NCBI GenBank assembly: GCA_032358165.1 | Contig: JAALGY010000008.1 | Location: forward strand, 1,612,001 to 1,676,000 | From: Diplosphaera chodatii | Taxonomy: Eukaryota > Chlorophyta > Trebouxiophyceae > Prasiolales > Stichococcaceae | Reading direction: 5' to 3' | DNA length: 64,000 bases | Shown here: piece by piece, positions 1-11,564 of the stretch | Position numbering within the stretch: position 1 is the stretch's first letter | How the letters are laid out: the number at the start of each line of letters is the position of its first letter | Notes under the pieces: generated by a model | Told to the model about the DNA's origin: nothing | The model's database searches: none | What the model saw: only the letters and a program-made list of their open reading frames with translations | Position numbers and translations under genes: made by a program

Positions 1-651
1 AACCCAACGGCGCTGCTGCTGAGCACCTCCATGCTCCTTCGACACGTCCAGATGCACACGTTTGCTGACAGGTATACCAATCACAGACTGCAGTGCGATG
101 CTCAGCCACCGTGGTGCCCCGTGGTTCAATATACAGCTGGCGCATTGTTGGGAACACTGTGCACATACTGCAACACGCATGCCTCTGCAGGCTTGAGGAT
201 GCTGTCATGGGGGTCATTGCAGCAGGAGACCCCTCACTTGTCACCCCAGATATTGGTGCGCAACATTTAATCATCAGTTGGTGCATGGTTGAGACGACGG
301 GAACATCTGGCAGCTGACGTTCCTCGTATCATTTCTACCAGACTTCACCTACTGGTTCCTGTAGGTGGGACTGGAACAACCAAGTCGTTTACAGATGCTA
401 TCATCAAGACACTGAAGCCATGAGCGCTGGTGACGCTGTTCTGCTGCCGGTAATCGCGGCTTACAGATAGCAGGACCGGCGTCTGCGCACATGTACACCC
501 TCACCGATATCGGGACAGCTAAACAGTTGTAAGATGCAATCAATCAGCGCGCGCACACACGCATGCATAGACAGTGTTTGCACCACTGTCTGCTTCCCCG
601 GAGATCGATTGCCCTGGATCCGCGTTCGCTCGTGCTAACTCGCGATCAAGG
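1..651. other. Left-edge stretch with no supported gene
   Basis: No open frame here resembles a known protein or is flanked by convincing splice sites. The right part is presumably the 3' untranslated region of the minus-strand dynein light chain gene that ends at 652. Confidence 0.5.
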
Positions 652-1215
652 TTAGATAGCTGTCCAATACACTGCTCCCAGCACCAGCACGGTGGCATTG
701 GTCCAGTGGACACTGGCCTTGCCGTCTCGCTCGGCGTCCCACACAGTGGCACTGGTCACATGCATGCCTGATCCGGCCTTCTGGCTGATGTTGACGGTGG
801 CAACATATTTGTTTGGCCGCTTGAGCGCTGCCAGCTGCAGCAGGCAGGTCTCCAGTACGCCATCAGTCCACCTCTTCACTTCAGTGTGCTGGAAGGGCGC
901 CTCGCCTATGGAAAGCGTGATGGCATCTGAAATGATCTTTTCGACCTGCGCAGAAACAACCGCTCAGACATGTTTGATTCGTCTTCATACGAACGCCAGG
1001 CAATGGCTGTCAGGAGGCAAGGCTGCGGGCTGGTGTGCACCGAGCGCACCCGCGCATGCATCGAATGCGTCGTGCGCCTGCAAGATGCCGCAAGTGCATG
1101 CTCGCAGTTCTAAGAATCCATCAAGACGCACCTCTGTAACTTGCAGCGGTGGAGGGGGCGGCTTTGTGGGCTGTTGCGGGGCAACCTCCTCAGGGACTGC
1201 GTCGCTCTGTTCCAT
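652..1215 (-). CDS. Tctex-type dynein light chain (DYNLT family)
   Basis: This gene encodes a light chain of the Tctex1/DYNLT family, which binds dynein intermediate chains in cytoplasmic or flagellar dynein. Two exons are clear: 1132-1215, starting at an ATG and rich in Gln and Pro, and 652-945. They are joined by a GTGCGT donor and a CTGCGCAG acceptor and give 125 residues, close to the usual size of about 113. The second exon holds the whole conserved fold. It includes KRWTDGVLE, PNKYVATVNISQKAGSG, the segment ATVWDAERDGKASVHW and the C-terminal AVYWTAI. It lies head-to-head with the ATC-hydrolase gene, 350 bp away. In Chlamydomonas, Tctex-family chains such as LC9 sit with intermediate chain IC1, whose homologue is at the other end of this window. 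Whether this copy is flagellar or cytoplasmic cannot be decided from sequence alone. Confidence 0.9.
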
Positions 1216-1565
1216 TCATGCACAGGCGGCCCAATGTGCTGGGCGCCGCACTCACTGCAACACACTGGGAACTATTCGTATTGAGGATATGATCACGTCA
1301 TACTGTGTTTACCCGTCGATCGTAGCGTTTGCAAGAGGGCGCCATTGTTCCAGCCAAGATTAGTCATCAGCTGCCCCACGTGGGTTGTAACTTGGTGCAA
1401 GTGCAGCTGCAGCTGCACCTGCTCCGGCATGCTGCCGATGCATGAGACCAACTTCAAACGCACCCTGCTTGTGTTCAACCACCCGACACACAACACAGGC
1501 TGCTGAGGGTCGCTGCCTACGTTCAGCGTTCTGTGCGCTGCGCTGCATCGGCCTGCACCCTGATT

Positions 1566-3305
1566 ATGCTTCGTCCACGCGTCAGCAGCCTGCAGCGTGT
1601 GTCGGACTGGTTTGTGAGCAATAGCGGTAGTATCACATGGCCGAAACCAGTCACAGCTCAGCCTGCAGGCCCTGCTGCCCCGGCTTTACATCCGGCGCAC
1701 CTGCGGCAACAGCAAACTGCAGCTCCACTCTCTCCGCTGGACCGTGTCAAAGCTCGCATCCGGGACGAGCAGCATGCCGGCGACGCTCAAGATGCCAGCC
1801 ATACGACAGCGATGCGCAGCAGCGTGTCGACAATACGGGATCCACAGGCAGCAGCAAGGGTACCGCCAGCAGGGACCGCTGAAGCAGCTGAAAGTGCAAG
1901 GAGCACGTTCCACGATCAGATGACTTCAGCGACAGCAGAACCTGCAGCTGTCACATCAAGGCAGCACTGGCTGGACAAACACTTTCCGAGCGCAAGGCCA
2001 TGGCTGCAGCGGAAGAACATCCAGTGGTGGCTGCGAGGCGTGCAGGCGCGCTGCAAGTGAGGAGATCAACTGTATTGCTAGCACTGCTGCTGAAACAGGC
2101 ATACGCGCACCTTTCTGACTACCACGCTACACACTCGTCATATGTCTGCCTTATACCTCATGTTCAGTGTGGGGCTCCACAGGCAGTACCCACAGTTGTC
2201 TGGGCGGGAGGACCTCATCCAGAAACTTGTGACGGAGAAGTATCAGGAGATCGTGGACCGCCATCAGCACCGTGTTGTCGATGGCCGCGCCGAGACGCAT
2301 CTGCAGGTGGTTGGCATGGCAGTGTGGTGGTGTTGACAGCCACTAGCCTGCAGTATGCCGGCGTGCCGGAAGGTGCAGGACTGTGGCTCTGGCGGGCGTC
2401 GAAATGCTGAGCGCATGTGCTTGCAGGTGGCTGCGCTGCTGCTGGCAACATACCGGACACTCGTGCCATGGCTGCGCGATGATCAGGTATCCTCTCGGTC
2501 ACCCTGCCTCCGCTCCACAGTGGCAGGGCCGGTTGTGCACATCCTGCACCAGAAGAGCAACCTGTGCCCGGACGCAGGAGCTGGTGCGACTGCTCAAGGA
2601 GCACGTGGGTGGGCAAGCCAGCGCTGGCTTGAGGTGCGCATCAGAAGTACATGCCTCCGTAGGAACATCCAGAGACCAGACAAGTGTGCAACAGGCGCAC
2701 TTTGCTGTCAAATGCATCAGCCATCCGATGTGGTGTGCCGCCTCATTATGCAGGATCATGCTGCGTGGAACACTTCTGCTGTCACGATCACCGTTTGCCT
2801 GGCAGTCAATGCGGCTGCGAGCGCTGCAACTTGACCATGGCTTAGGGTTCAAATCACAGCTGGAGCGCGGTGAAAAGTGAGTACATGGTTTCGCTGATCA
2901 CTGTGTGCCTGTGCAAGGTGCCCATTTGTTGCATTGTAAACAGCTCAGGTCCCCACCCTGGCGATGTTTTTTTATAGGGCCGCCTGCTTAAAGGTCACCA
3001 GCTGCTTCTACCACGACTTGCTGTCAGCCGAGGGCGTGCCTGAGCTGGCTTCCGCCTGCTGCTGTGGTGTTGACCGCGTCTGGTGAGTAGTCAGCATGTT
3101 GCTCGCATTGGCTGATAATCCATCATACATCTCATACCTCTCTGAAAACCTTGGGTGGGGTGAAAGTGTTGCGGTGCGATAGCAAACCAGCAGACCTGTG
3201 TGTGGCAGGTTTGAGCACCTCGAGTGGCATGGCGTGGCATTTGACCAGCCGACCTGCCTTGCACGTGGCGACAGCTGCTGCCAGCTCAAAGTGTGGAAAA
3301 CTTAA
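1566..3305 (+). CDS. ATC (L-2-amino-thiazoline-4-carboxylic acid) hydrolase-family protein
   Basis: The product belongs to the family named after bacterial L-2-amino-thiazoline-4-carboxylic acid hydrolase. The role in algae is unknown. The ATG at 1566 opens a basic, Ser/Arg-containing stretch like an organelle transit peptide, followed by an Ala/Pro/Gln-rich linker and HWLDKHFPSARPWLQRKNIQ. Later exons carry YPQLSGREDLIQKLVTEKY (near 2176), LLLATYRTLVPWLRDD (near 2440) and ELVRLLKEHVG (near 2577). The signature end is split over two exons: TSCFYHDLLSAEGVPELASA (near 2998) and DQPTCLARGDSCCQLKVWKT (ending at the TAA, 3303-3305). The order 'YHD..., C.CGVD..W, LARG..CC' is what I recognise of the family. 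The exon joins between 2057 and 2975 are tentative. A bacterial origin is possible but not shown. Confidence 0.72.
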
Positions 3306-3466
3306 CGACTGAATATACCTCTGGACCTGCAAACCTGGGCATGTTGCCAGGCAGTGGTATGCTCGAGCAGACCATGCATGGGTTGGGTCGTGACAGTGTG
3401 GCGTCTTACAGGGTTCGTTTGTCAAATGCAATTGCAGCAAAACACGAGTCACAACCACTCGCTGTG

Positions 3467-5014
3467 TCACTCTGCCTTCTTGCCGCCCTTGCCTGCCTTT
3501 GCCTCTGCCTCTGCTAAGCGCTCCTTGTGCAGCTTGCGGGTCCACGTCGGCTTGCGAGGCACCTCCACGGCAGAACCGCCTGCAGAGTGAACATACGCCT
3601 TGACTTGGCTCGAATCAGACACATGATGCTACATCGGACGACCAGTGAAATTTGGCAGCAACAGGCTAAGCGTGCTCTTGACCGGCCATGTAACCAGGTC
3701 ATGCTTGCCTACCTGCTGCTTCGATCTTCTCGCGGGCTGATGTGCTGAACTGCTCCGCCTTGATGGTCAGCGGGAAGGGCAGCTCACCATCGCCCAGCAC
3801 CTGTTCATCACAAAGACGGGTGTGAGCCCAAGCACTCGAACTACTGTCAATCCACGGCAGGTCAACGAATGTGGCATCAGGTTGTCAGAGGTGAAGGTTC
3901 TCTGCACCGGGGCTATGCCCTCAGAGTGTAGAATATACAAGAGTGTTCATCATCTGCCGACGGTGCCTGCAAGCAGGTTGGAGCCGCACACTCGTGGCAC
4001 CCACCTTCAGTGGTAGCTTGGCATGGCGGCCCGACAGGTTCAGCACACGCTTCTCCTGCAGGACAGGTGTCATGCAAAGTCAACAGGTCAATGGCTTGTC
4101 TATTGCGGAGTGTGCGCAGGGTGACAACAGACGACAGACGCATGGTGAGCTGCAGACAGGGGTCAATGGGTGGCCTACATACAATCAAGTGAACATGAAT
4201 GTGCACCTGCAGCGTCTCCAGCGACACCTCATCGCCCTCGGCAAACTTGACCTCAAGGTCGCCCAGGTTGATGACATTAAAGTCCTGTACGCCCGCGCGC
4301 ATGCCTGGGCAAAGCAAACACATGCCATTGCTTTCTGTACAAATGATGCAGCAGCACTGGCAACCCTGCTATGCTGTGCTACACACAGCTGTCCAGCATT
4401 CCAGCCGTCTACGAGAAGCGCTTGTGCCTAGGACAGGAACAACTGCGTGCCAGATTTTGCAGAGCGCCCACTCACCTCCAGCAATACCCTTCAGCTTAGG
4501 CAACCGCCGGTACAGCGACGTCTGGCCACCCTCAAAGCCTGGGCGGGTGCCGCTGCCTGAACGTGACTTCTGGCCACGCATGCCAAAGCCACAGCTGCCG
4601 CCCTGCGGTGAGCAACCAGGCGCTGCGTCGCGGGCGGCCCGAAAGAGCCAGCGGCACAGCATGCGTGCACCCTCTGCAGAACACTGCAGCAAACACAACA
4701 AGCGCAGGCTGCATCTGCCAAACTATCACCTGGCCCGAGCCATAACCGCGGCCCTTCCGCTTCTCCTTCTTGCGGGAGCCCTCCTGTGGCGACAGGTTGT
4801 TGAGCCTGAGCCGGTCTGCCGGCGGCGCAGCTGCGGCGTACGTGACCAGCCGCTGCGCGGTGCACCTGGAGGCTGCTGACCGCGGCACGCTCAGCATGCG
4901 GCCCTGAGCAAAGGCTGAGCTACTCGCGGGCAACGCCTGCGCCTGCAGCGGAGACAGAGAAGTGGTGAGCGAAACACAGGTCATGATGCTTCGGGTGGCC
5001 CAAGGCTGCTCCAT
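3467..5014 (-). CDS. PRPL15: Plastid 50S ribosomal protein L15 (uL15c)
   Basis: This is a nuclear gene for the L15 protein of the chloroplast large ribosomal subunit. Six exons join in frame with GT-AG introns: 4730-5014, 4476-4602, 4207-4304, 4005-4055, 3713-3800 and 3467-3579. They give 253 residues. The first 70 or so residues form a Ser/Ala-rich transit peptide. They are followed by the L15 start [20 protein letters not shown], the glycine-rich GRGYGSGQ, and [29 protein letters not shown]. The C-terminal domain contains [10 protein letters not shown] and a basic tail ending [16 protein letters not shown] motif on the minus strand at 3406-3410, about 57 bp past the stop, fits the usual green-algal polyadenylation signal. 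The gene is tail-to-tail with the ATC-hydrolase gene, 161 bp apart. Confidence 0.95.
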
Positions 5015-5712
5015 CGTGCAACAGCTCGGCTTGGGTGCAAAGCTGGCTGCGTAAGCGTAGTTAGTGGGGCGCCGTCATCAAGTGGCGAGGATGACACCTA
5101 ATGTGCCATGCAATCTGCTAGCCAGAACAAGTCAGCAGCCACCCTCACCGGGCGCTGCATCGCGAGGCTGCCCGCCGCCATACACTGCGCCATGGGATGA
5201 ACGGCAGCGTTTTCTCCGCTGCCTGCAGCCTGCGATCGGTCCCGGAGCGGCCTGCTGTGCCGGCAAGGCTATCAAGTGGGCGGAGAAACAGGAAGCAGCA
5301 GGTACGTCAGCAGGAAGCAGCTGGGGCTTGTCGAGTTGTCGACTGGTCGAGTTGTTGCAGGGGCATCACTGGCTGCCCCAGGAGTGGGCAAATCGAGATG
5401 CTAGGTGAGTAATGAAGGCTTTGGCCAAGTGCACCCCAAGGTGACCATGCAGCCCGCAGGTACAAGACTGCTGCAAGCCATATGTGCAGAGCCGCCAGGC
5501 ACACCTTGTCGCCGTACCTTGTGAATGTTGTCAACATCAAACTGTCCACTTCACTGAGGATCTGGGACGCGTCAATCGGGACGAAGTCTTGAGCACTCAC
5601 CACACATCAATTGCCTATGCTCGCAATGCTAGTGGACATGCCATATTACTGAACAGGTAAATGCGGGAGCAGCTATGGTGTGTCTGTCTCTCCCCGCTGA
5701 TCTCAGGCCGTG

Positions 5713-6100
5713 ATGTCCTCAGTACGTGCTCATGCCTCAGCTGCCAATGTTGTAAGCTTGAACCTGCCAGTGGGATCTCCATGTGCCAGGTGCTGCGTGG
5801 TGTGTCTCAATACAACTGGGCGCATGCGACGGCCAGTCATAAGGACGAAACCCAAGCGGTTTGCTCTGGACGTGCATTGCCGAGGTCCTGATAGCAGATC
5901 ACCGCAGCCTGCTGGATGCTGGCCTGCAACCAACATGCACCATCAGTCGCTGACCAGCACATTGCACCTCGCACACTCCAGTGGGAGCCTCATGCTCTGT
6001 GCTACAGGTTAAGTCGCCATATGGCAATTGGACAGTGTACCTGGATGTGCGACTTTGCTGCATACTGCATCCGCGCGTCCATGGTGCTGTGCGGCCCAGA
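5713..6100 (+). CDS. Doubtful small gene, unrecognised
   Basis: An ATG at 5713, just after a CAG-type acceptor, opens MSSVRAHASAANVVSLNLPV, which looks like the start of a plastid transit peptide. Downstream in the same frame is a basic stretch, RRPVIRTKPKRFALDVHCRG. A further exon-like block after a CTACAG acceptor near 6008 reads VKSPYGNWTVYLDVRL. I do not recognise any family. The last frame would stay open to 6163 and so overlap the antisense coding end of the SET gene, which makes the 3' end doubtful. The whole thing may be untranslated sequence. Confidence 0.2.
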
Positions 6101-6110
6101 TATGTCGAAA

Positions 6111-6905
6111 TCACAGCTGCAGACGTGCTAGCATCTTCAGGTCATCATCCTCGTCCGAGCTGACGGCTGGAGATGTATGTGCCTCAGCTGCGTCGGTCTC
6201 AAACCACAGCGATGAGCCGTAGAAGATGGTCAGCTCCGTATGGGCCTTGATGTCGGCTGCTGCATAGTAACGGATGATCTGCAGCCATGGAGCAGCACAT
6301 CACATGTACTGCTCACAGGGTACGTAACCACGCTTGGCCTTGAACTACGACAGATGCTGATGATCACACCTGCCGCACGCTGTCAACCCGATAGTCCACA
6401 TTCGGCTTCCGGGAGTGATTGAATAATGATCCAAGACTGAGGGGAAGTAGCATATCGCCACTGCGAGTGTGAAACAGGTAATGCTCGAGCACCGTGTGCC
6501 TGGGCAGCACACTGATTGTATCATGACGTTTCGACGTGCACGCCACAGAAGCACACAGTGCGGACCATGCACTACTGTGCAGTTTGCGCCGCTACCAAAG
6601 GGTGCAAAGCGTTGCACCATGACTGCAGCCTCACCGAGCATGTTCCAGGTACTGTTGGCGAGGGAACAGGATGCAGTGAGCAGTCTCCACGAGGGCGCCT
6701 TTTGCAATGTCGCGTGTTGCTCTGACGCCTGGACGCCATGATGCTGTCTCTTGGTGGGTTTCTCAGACGCACGTGCGTGCAAACAGGCCAGAAGTGACCA
6801 TCAGGTCTTACCTCTCCCTCTGTCGCTATCCTGCGTGTCGAAAACCTCAGCGATGGGCAGGGTGGGCCGCGCAGGTGCGGCGGCTGATGGAGAGTGCTCC
6901 GACAT
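6111..6905 (-). CDS. Compact SET-domain lysine methyltransferase
   Basis: The product is a minimal SET-domain protein. SET proteins transfer methyl groups from S-adenosylmethionine to lysines in histones or other proteins. Four exons join in frame: 6812-6905, 6635-6728, 6370-6499 and 6111-6278. They give only 161 residues, nearly all SET domain. In order: the DRGRGVRATRDIAKGALVE start of the fold, FPRQQYLEHARHTVLEHYLF, the cofactor and knot motif LGSLFNHSRKPNVDY, then IIRYYAAADIKAHTELTIFY, and the C-terminal GSSLWF that replaces a Cys-rich post-SET region. The tail is acidic (SSDEDDDLKML). This layout resembles small SET proteins of fungi and algae rather than the large histone methyltransferases. 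The real substrate is unknown. The gene diverges from the plastid-like gene at 7458. Confidence 0.85.
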
Positions 6906-7457
6906 GCACCTGCTGCCGGAATGAAAGCGGTGTCTCGGTACGACACTTTGCAACAGTGGAGGATGCGGTGCCCGTATGCCACTCCAGGACACTGTACCCC
7001 TCTGCGAGGCTCGCTGCATGGAGGATGGATCTATGCGGAGGCCTGTGCTGAGCTGGCGCAGCATCCAGGATGGCATGCTCGATCTTCTTCTCTCTCGATC
7101 TCGACTGGTGCAGAGCGGGCACCAGTCATTACTTTCCGAACGCAAACAGGCAACAGCAAAAACCGACAGCATCGTCCTGGGAAGCGTGTTCACATCTGCA
7201 TTGTGTCCAGGTGGTCAGCGCCACTGCAGCAGGAGTGGCGCTTGCAGACCCCAACTTCGCCACATCCCAGAGAGTAGCCTGGTCTGTGGCTCTGTGCGGT
7301 TGTCTTCACAGTTGAAGAATACTGCCGATGTAGGCGTCTGAGGCTGCACTCCACATAGCCATGGCACTCGTCCTGCCGCCCGCTTATCGCCATGGTGCGC
7401 CCATGCCATTTGCAGCCAGCTGTGATCGCTTGACATCCATCGCAGGCAAACATAGTG

Positions 7458-8677
7458 ATGATTCCTGTTTGTCTGCTGGATGCAGGGAAGTGCGTCACGT
7501 TCAAAGCAGCGCGCACATGCCGTGGCCCTGGCCAGCGATGCCGACCTGGTACACCTTGCTCGATGACCGTCAGAGCCGCCACGAACGCCGACGCTGCCGG
7601 GCAGAAAGATCTTGGGGCCGGTGTCAAGCGAGTAGTTAGAAGGATCCAATCAGCGCTGCCCATCGTTGGGCTGTTCTCGCGCCTCACAGCCACGACTGGT
7701 GGTGTCAGCAGCGATGTGCTGTCCTATCCGGAGTACTGCCGGAAGATGATTGAGACAGCGCCTGCAGGGTTTGACCAGGCGGTCGCAGAATGGGAGCAAA
7801 TGTTCGGCAAGGTGACGTGCGACTGTTGCTACTGCTGTGTCTCATGCACACTGACAACGACTGCATAGCTGAATGAATGTGCACAGGTCTGCAGGAAGCA
7901 TCGCGGCGGAACACGTTGCTGTGCCTCTGGATGGCAGCTGACGCGCCCGGAATCTTACCCCCGCGGACAGTCATTCTAGCAGCCAGGCGCCTGCGTGTCA
8001 CGTGAGTGAGGTTGATCATCGATCACTGCCTCGGCTGCCTTGGTCTGGTCCAACCCAGCTGCTGATTCAGGCTGACCGTGCCATCCGGCTTTGCAGGTTT
8101 GACATTGGTGAGCGCTTCATCCAGGTGGCCGATGCACGTGCTGGCTTGTAAGTGCATAGGAACACACTTGGTGCATACTCGTTGAGTGCTGCATCGTGCA
8201 GAGATCGAGATGGACCGTTTTGATGGCGCCAGGGAGAATGCACTGAAGGTGAGATTGGTGCTTGTGTGATGTTTCCTGCAGTAATAAACCTGCTTGACAA
8301 AGGATGCATGAGTGTCGTAGAGCAACGTGGTCATCCCACAACATGCAGCAATATGATTATGTCGACCGGCCGCCAGCACTGCTTGCGGACCAGATCAATC
8401 TGGCTGTTGACAGTTTGTGCACCCTTGGCCCCGGTAAGCTGTGGTGCATTACATCACACTTTGCCTGACTGTGTCTGCTGAGCTGTGAAGAGGGCGAAAT
8501 ATGCTGTCACACCTACAATTTGCAGGGCTTACCGAAGGTATGTCACTTGATGGCAAGGCAGCGGACCTGCTGACAACGATCGTAGTTGGAGCGTTTCGTG
8601 GCACAGATGGTGTGGAGGATGCTGTCAGGCAGTCCCTACAATTAATGCCATCTCGTGCGAAGTCATATGCCGCATGA
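7458..8677 (+). CDS. Conserved-looking plastid-type protein of unknown function
   Basis: I do not recognise the family. The exon chain is convincing, with regular GT-AG introns. The first block ends in a helical segment, IQSALPIVGLFSRLTATTGG, followed by VLSYPEYCRKMIETAPAGFD. Next come RRNTLLCLWMAADAPGILPP and RTVILAARRLRVT (7905-8002), FDIGERFIQVADARAGF (8098-8148), EMDRFDGARENALK (8207-8249), YDYVDRPPALLADQINLAVD (near 8350-8433) and a last exon LTEGMSLDGKAADLLTTIVV (8526-8677, TGA). The start chosen, ATG 7458, gives a basic Ala/Thr/Arg leader like a transit peptide, but an extra upstream exon from an ATG at 7361 is possible. The product is soluble and alpha-helical, with no clear membrane segments. 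It is probably a chloroplast accessory protein, by inference only. Confidence 0.65.
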
Positions 8678-9222
8678 GGGCAATACATGAGAGACATGCG
8701 TGTAGAAAGTACAGCCTGTGCGAAGTTCAGCAGCTCGCGCCTTCGGTTTTGTTCCACGCGGCATCCATGCGATTGAAACAAAGATAGTGGCTTGCCCTAC
8801 GAACCGCATTCTCGCACCAATGAACAAACCATGCACAGCATGTGCATACATTGGCTGGCTATGAGGTGACATCTCGATGTTTGAGGAGGCAAGATGCATG
8901 CCGGCATGTGCATTTGGGGGTGCTCAACACCAAAAGACTCACTCCATGCCACGGCGATTTGAAACACTGAGCAAAATCAGGAACAGGTGACACGCTGTCT
9001 GCAAATACCGCAACACCATACACTATTGAAGCAAGAAGTCTGCGCACAACCACTGACGTTCGAGAGACCCAAGGGCACCACACACAGTGATATAAATACA
9101 CTGCACATCACTGGATGGTGCAGTCAAGCGTTGAGCAGGCAGCCTCAGGGTCCACTAGGAGGGTGCCATGAACAAGGGTTGCTGTGGTGACACCAACATA
9201 GCTGACCGTGCAGGCGTGCAAC
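8678..9222. other. Intergenic stretch between convergent genes
   Basis: This stretch lies between the ends of two genes that face each other. No coding frame, RNA gene or repeat could be supported. It is presumably the two 3' untranslated regions plus spacer. Confidence 0.5.
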
Positions 9223-11564
9223 TTAGGCCACCACGGGACCGACAGGCTCAATGGCTGCTGGACCTGCTGGCATGGCAGGCGCAGTGTCGCCCTTGCCGAG
9301 GGGCACAGCGCCTGCAGCGCTCTTGTTGCCCAGTCGGATGTGCAGCAGCGACTCCACGGGGTTGCGGCAGATGGGACACCGCTGCGTCTGCTTGCGCAGC
9401 TCCTGAGCGCACTCTGCATGTCCAGCACGAAGCCAAGCATCAGCATCGTGCACATGTCGGTTGCCGATTGACCTGGCAACTGTATGTGCCTCACAGCGGC
9501 AGTCTGCAGCAGTCGTGCTTGAAGCTTCAACAGCAACATCGAGTCATGGACGGCAGCGACCGGCGCACCGTGGCACATGCACATGTGGCGGCACGGGAGC
9601 ACGGTGGTGTCCCGCTCGTTGACGAGGCAGATGACGCACAGCCGGTCCTCGGCCTCCGCCTCCGTCAGCTCCGCTTTCGTCGCGGCCCCGCCCGCCTGAT
9701 CCATGCCATAGATCTCCTGCACGGCATTGCACGACCAACATCAGCAGACTGATCCAACCAGCTGGTCAGCGCATCCTGGGTGCGCCCTGCTCGCCCACTG
9801 CGGGCGGGGGGTTGTTACACACATACTACCAGATACGCTTGGGAACCACTACTGCTGCATGAGTACCCTGCATTAACACATGCACCATTGCCGATCATTG
9901 CACGTATGGTTGGGTGGTCCCACACCTGCAGCTCGTAGGAGACGCCCTCCACCCAGATCTTCTGCTTCAGGACACGGACCTCGTACTCCCCATCCTCCCC
10001 CTTGCCAAGCACCGCAAATGTCGTCTGGCTCTGCACCCATTGCTTCTGTGCCGCGCCAGGCTCCAGCTCCTGATGGTGGACAAGAAGCAATTGCTGAAGC
10101 ATCGACATTATGTGAAGCATCAAGCAGTTTGCTCAGCACTTGAGCAGCAAGCACCTGCATTTTTAATGCAAGGCAGCCTGCCCACAGGCTTAGGGGGAAG
10201 TGCTCGGGGGAAGGTACGCAAATCTTGACTAAGGTGGCTTGTGTGGAACCGCCCACACACCTGCAGGCTGTGGCCGGCCTTGATGCCATCCTCGGTTATG
10301 GTCTCCAGGCGGATGATCAGCGGGAATGTGTGGCCCTGCGCCGCCATGAGCAACGCCTCCGAGTGCACGCTCATGTCGATGATGTGCTGGTGTGCCGCCT
10401 CCGCACCCGGCTTTGGGAACTTGAGGCCCAGCTGCAGGCACGGCAAGGTACATTCATATGTACATTGCATGAGCCATTGCTGCCCAAAGAGTTGGTGCAT
10501 GCTCCATGGCACACGGAGTTGGCAGCAGCAGGTCCTTACCCCCTGGTCATACTGAATGCTGGGAGGTGGCGGCTGTGGGCTGCTGATCCTGCACCCCTTC
10601 TCGGGGTCCTCGGTGCCGCCAATGAAAGTCGACACTCTGCACAGCAGCAACCCTCTGCTTCATGAATGCAAAAGTTCACAGCAGTTTGTCAGTTCCACGC
10701 CAATCTGATACTCGTGGAATATGCACATGTTGTATGGAGACTAGATACACTGCAGGAAGGATCTGGCCAGGAGCTGCGAGGACGCACATGCAGGGCGCTG
10801 AGTTGTCAAAGACAAAGGTGATGAGCAGCTTCGTGGGGTCCCCGCCCAGCGGCACCAGCCGCAGCGTGTTCTTCTTGAGGTTGGCGCGGTTCCGGATGGT
10901 GGCTGTCTTCGTCAGCTCCTGCGCCGGCTGCTGTGGGGGGCCCAGCGGCGGTCCAGGGCGTCCGCCTGGCGGTGGCCCCTGCACCTCGCAGCACAGGAAG
11001 CATGTGGGACACCAGCAACATGCTATGCTTGGCTGACGGACCACCGCCTTCCGCCCTCCAGCATGCGCCCTACCCTCCAGCATGTGCCCTGGCCCTACAG
11101 CGCTTGAGCTCCAGACACTTGCCCGAGGAAGAGGCGGCCGCCAGCCTGTGTTATACATGCTGGCATGAGGCAGTGGCCCATGAAAGTGCTGCCCTGCGGC
11201 TTGTGTATGACCGCACTCGACACTCTAAACTTGCGGCAGCATGAATGTGGTCTGGATCCGACTGAAGCCTTTGATCAGACACATGCGTCCTACTTGTGCG
11301 CATGGTGTGGGCAGGCGCGGCGCACTGTTGCTACATTGTCCACGTGTGTGCACCGCTGACAACTGCCATCGTAGGTCCACTGCATAGGTTTGAAAAACAA
11401 TGATTTGAAGTGCCAACGCCCACCTGCGGCCTGAAGGCTGGCGGATAGTGCGGGCCGGGTGCCCCGGAACCTGGGGCGTAGGCAGGCGGGGCCGGGGCCG
11501 CGCCCGGCTGTGCAGGTCCTGTTTGCGAGCTGCTCTGACGCTGACGTGACGCCTGGTTGCCCAT
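9223..11564 (-). CDS. RING E3 ubiquitin ligase of the LOG2/LUL (MGRN1-like) family
   Basis: The product is a predicted membrane-anchored ubiquitin ligase like Arabidopsis LOG2 and animal MGRN1. Seven exons join in frame: 11424-11564, 10788-10978, 10540-10654, 10261-10431, 9926-10069, 9569-9716 and 9223-9413. They give 366 residues (LOG2 has about 390). It starts MGNQASRQ, a typical N-myristoylation signal, followed by a Pro/Gly/Ala-rich region. The family's middle domain reads RANLKKNTLRLVPLGGD, FVFDNSAPC, HSEALLMAAQGHTFPLIIRL, VLGKGEDGEYEVRVLKQKIW and GVSYELQEIYG. The C3HC4 RING is complete: LCVICLVNERDTTVLPCRHM, then MCHECAQELRKQ and CPICRNPVESLL. The RING codon for Glu is split by the last intron. 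Plant LOG2 acts in amino-acid export control and ABA signalling; a role here is inference. The gene diverges from HDC1 with about 600 bp between the starts. Confidence 0.93.

Noticed and set aside
692..1363. Long plus-strand open frame of 223 codons
   Set aside because: It is antisense to the well-supported dynein light chain exons and has no protein-like features.
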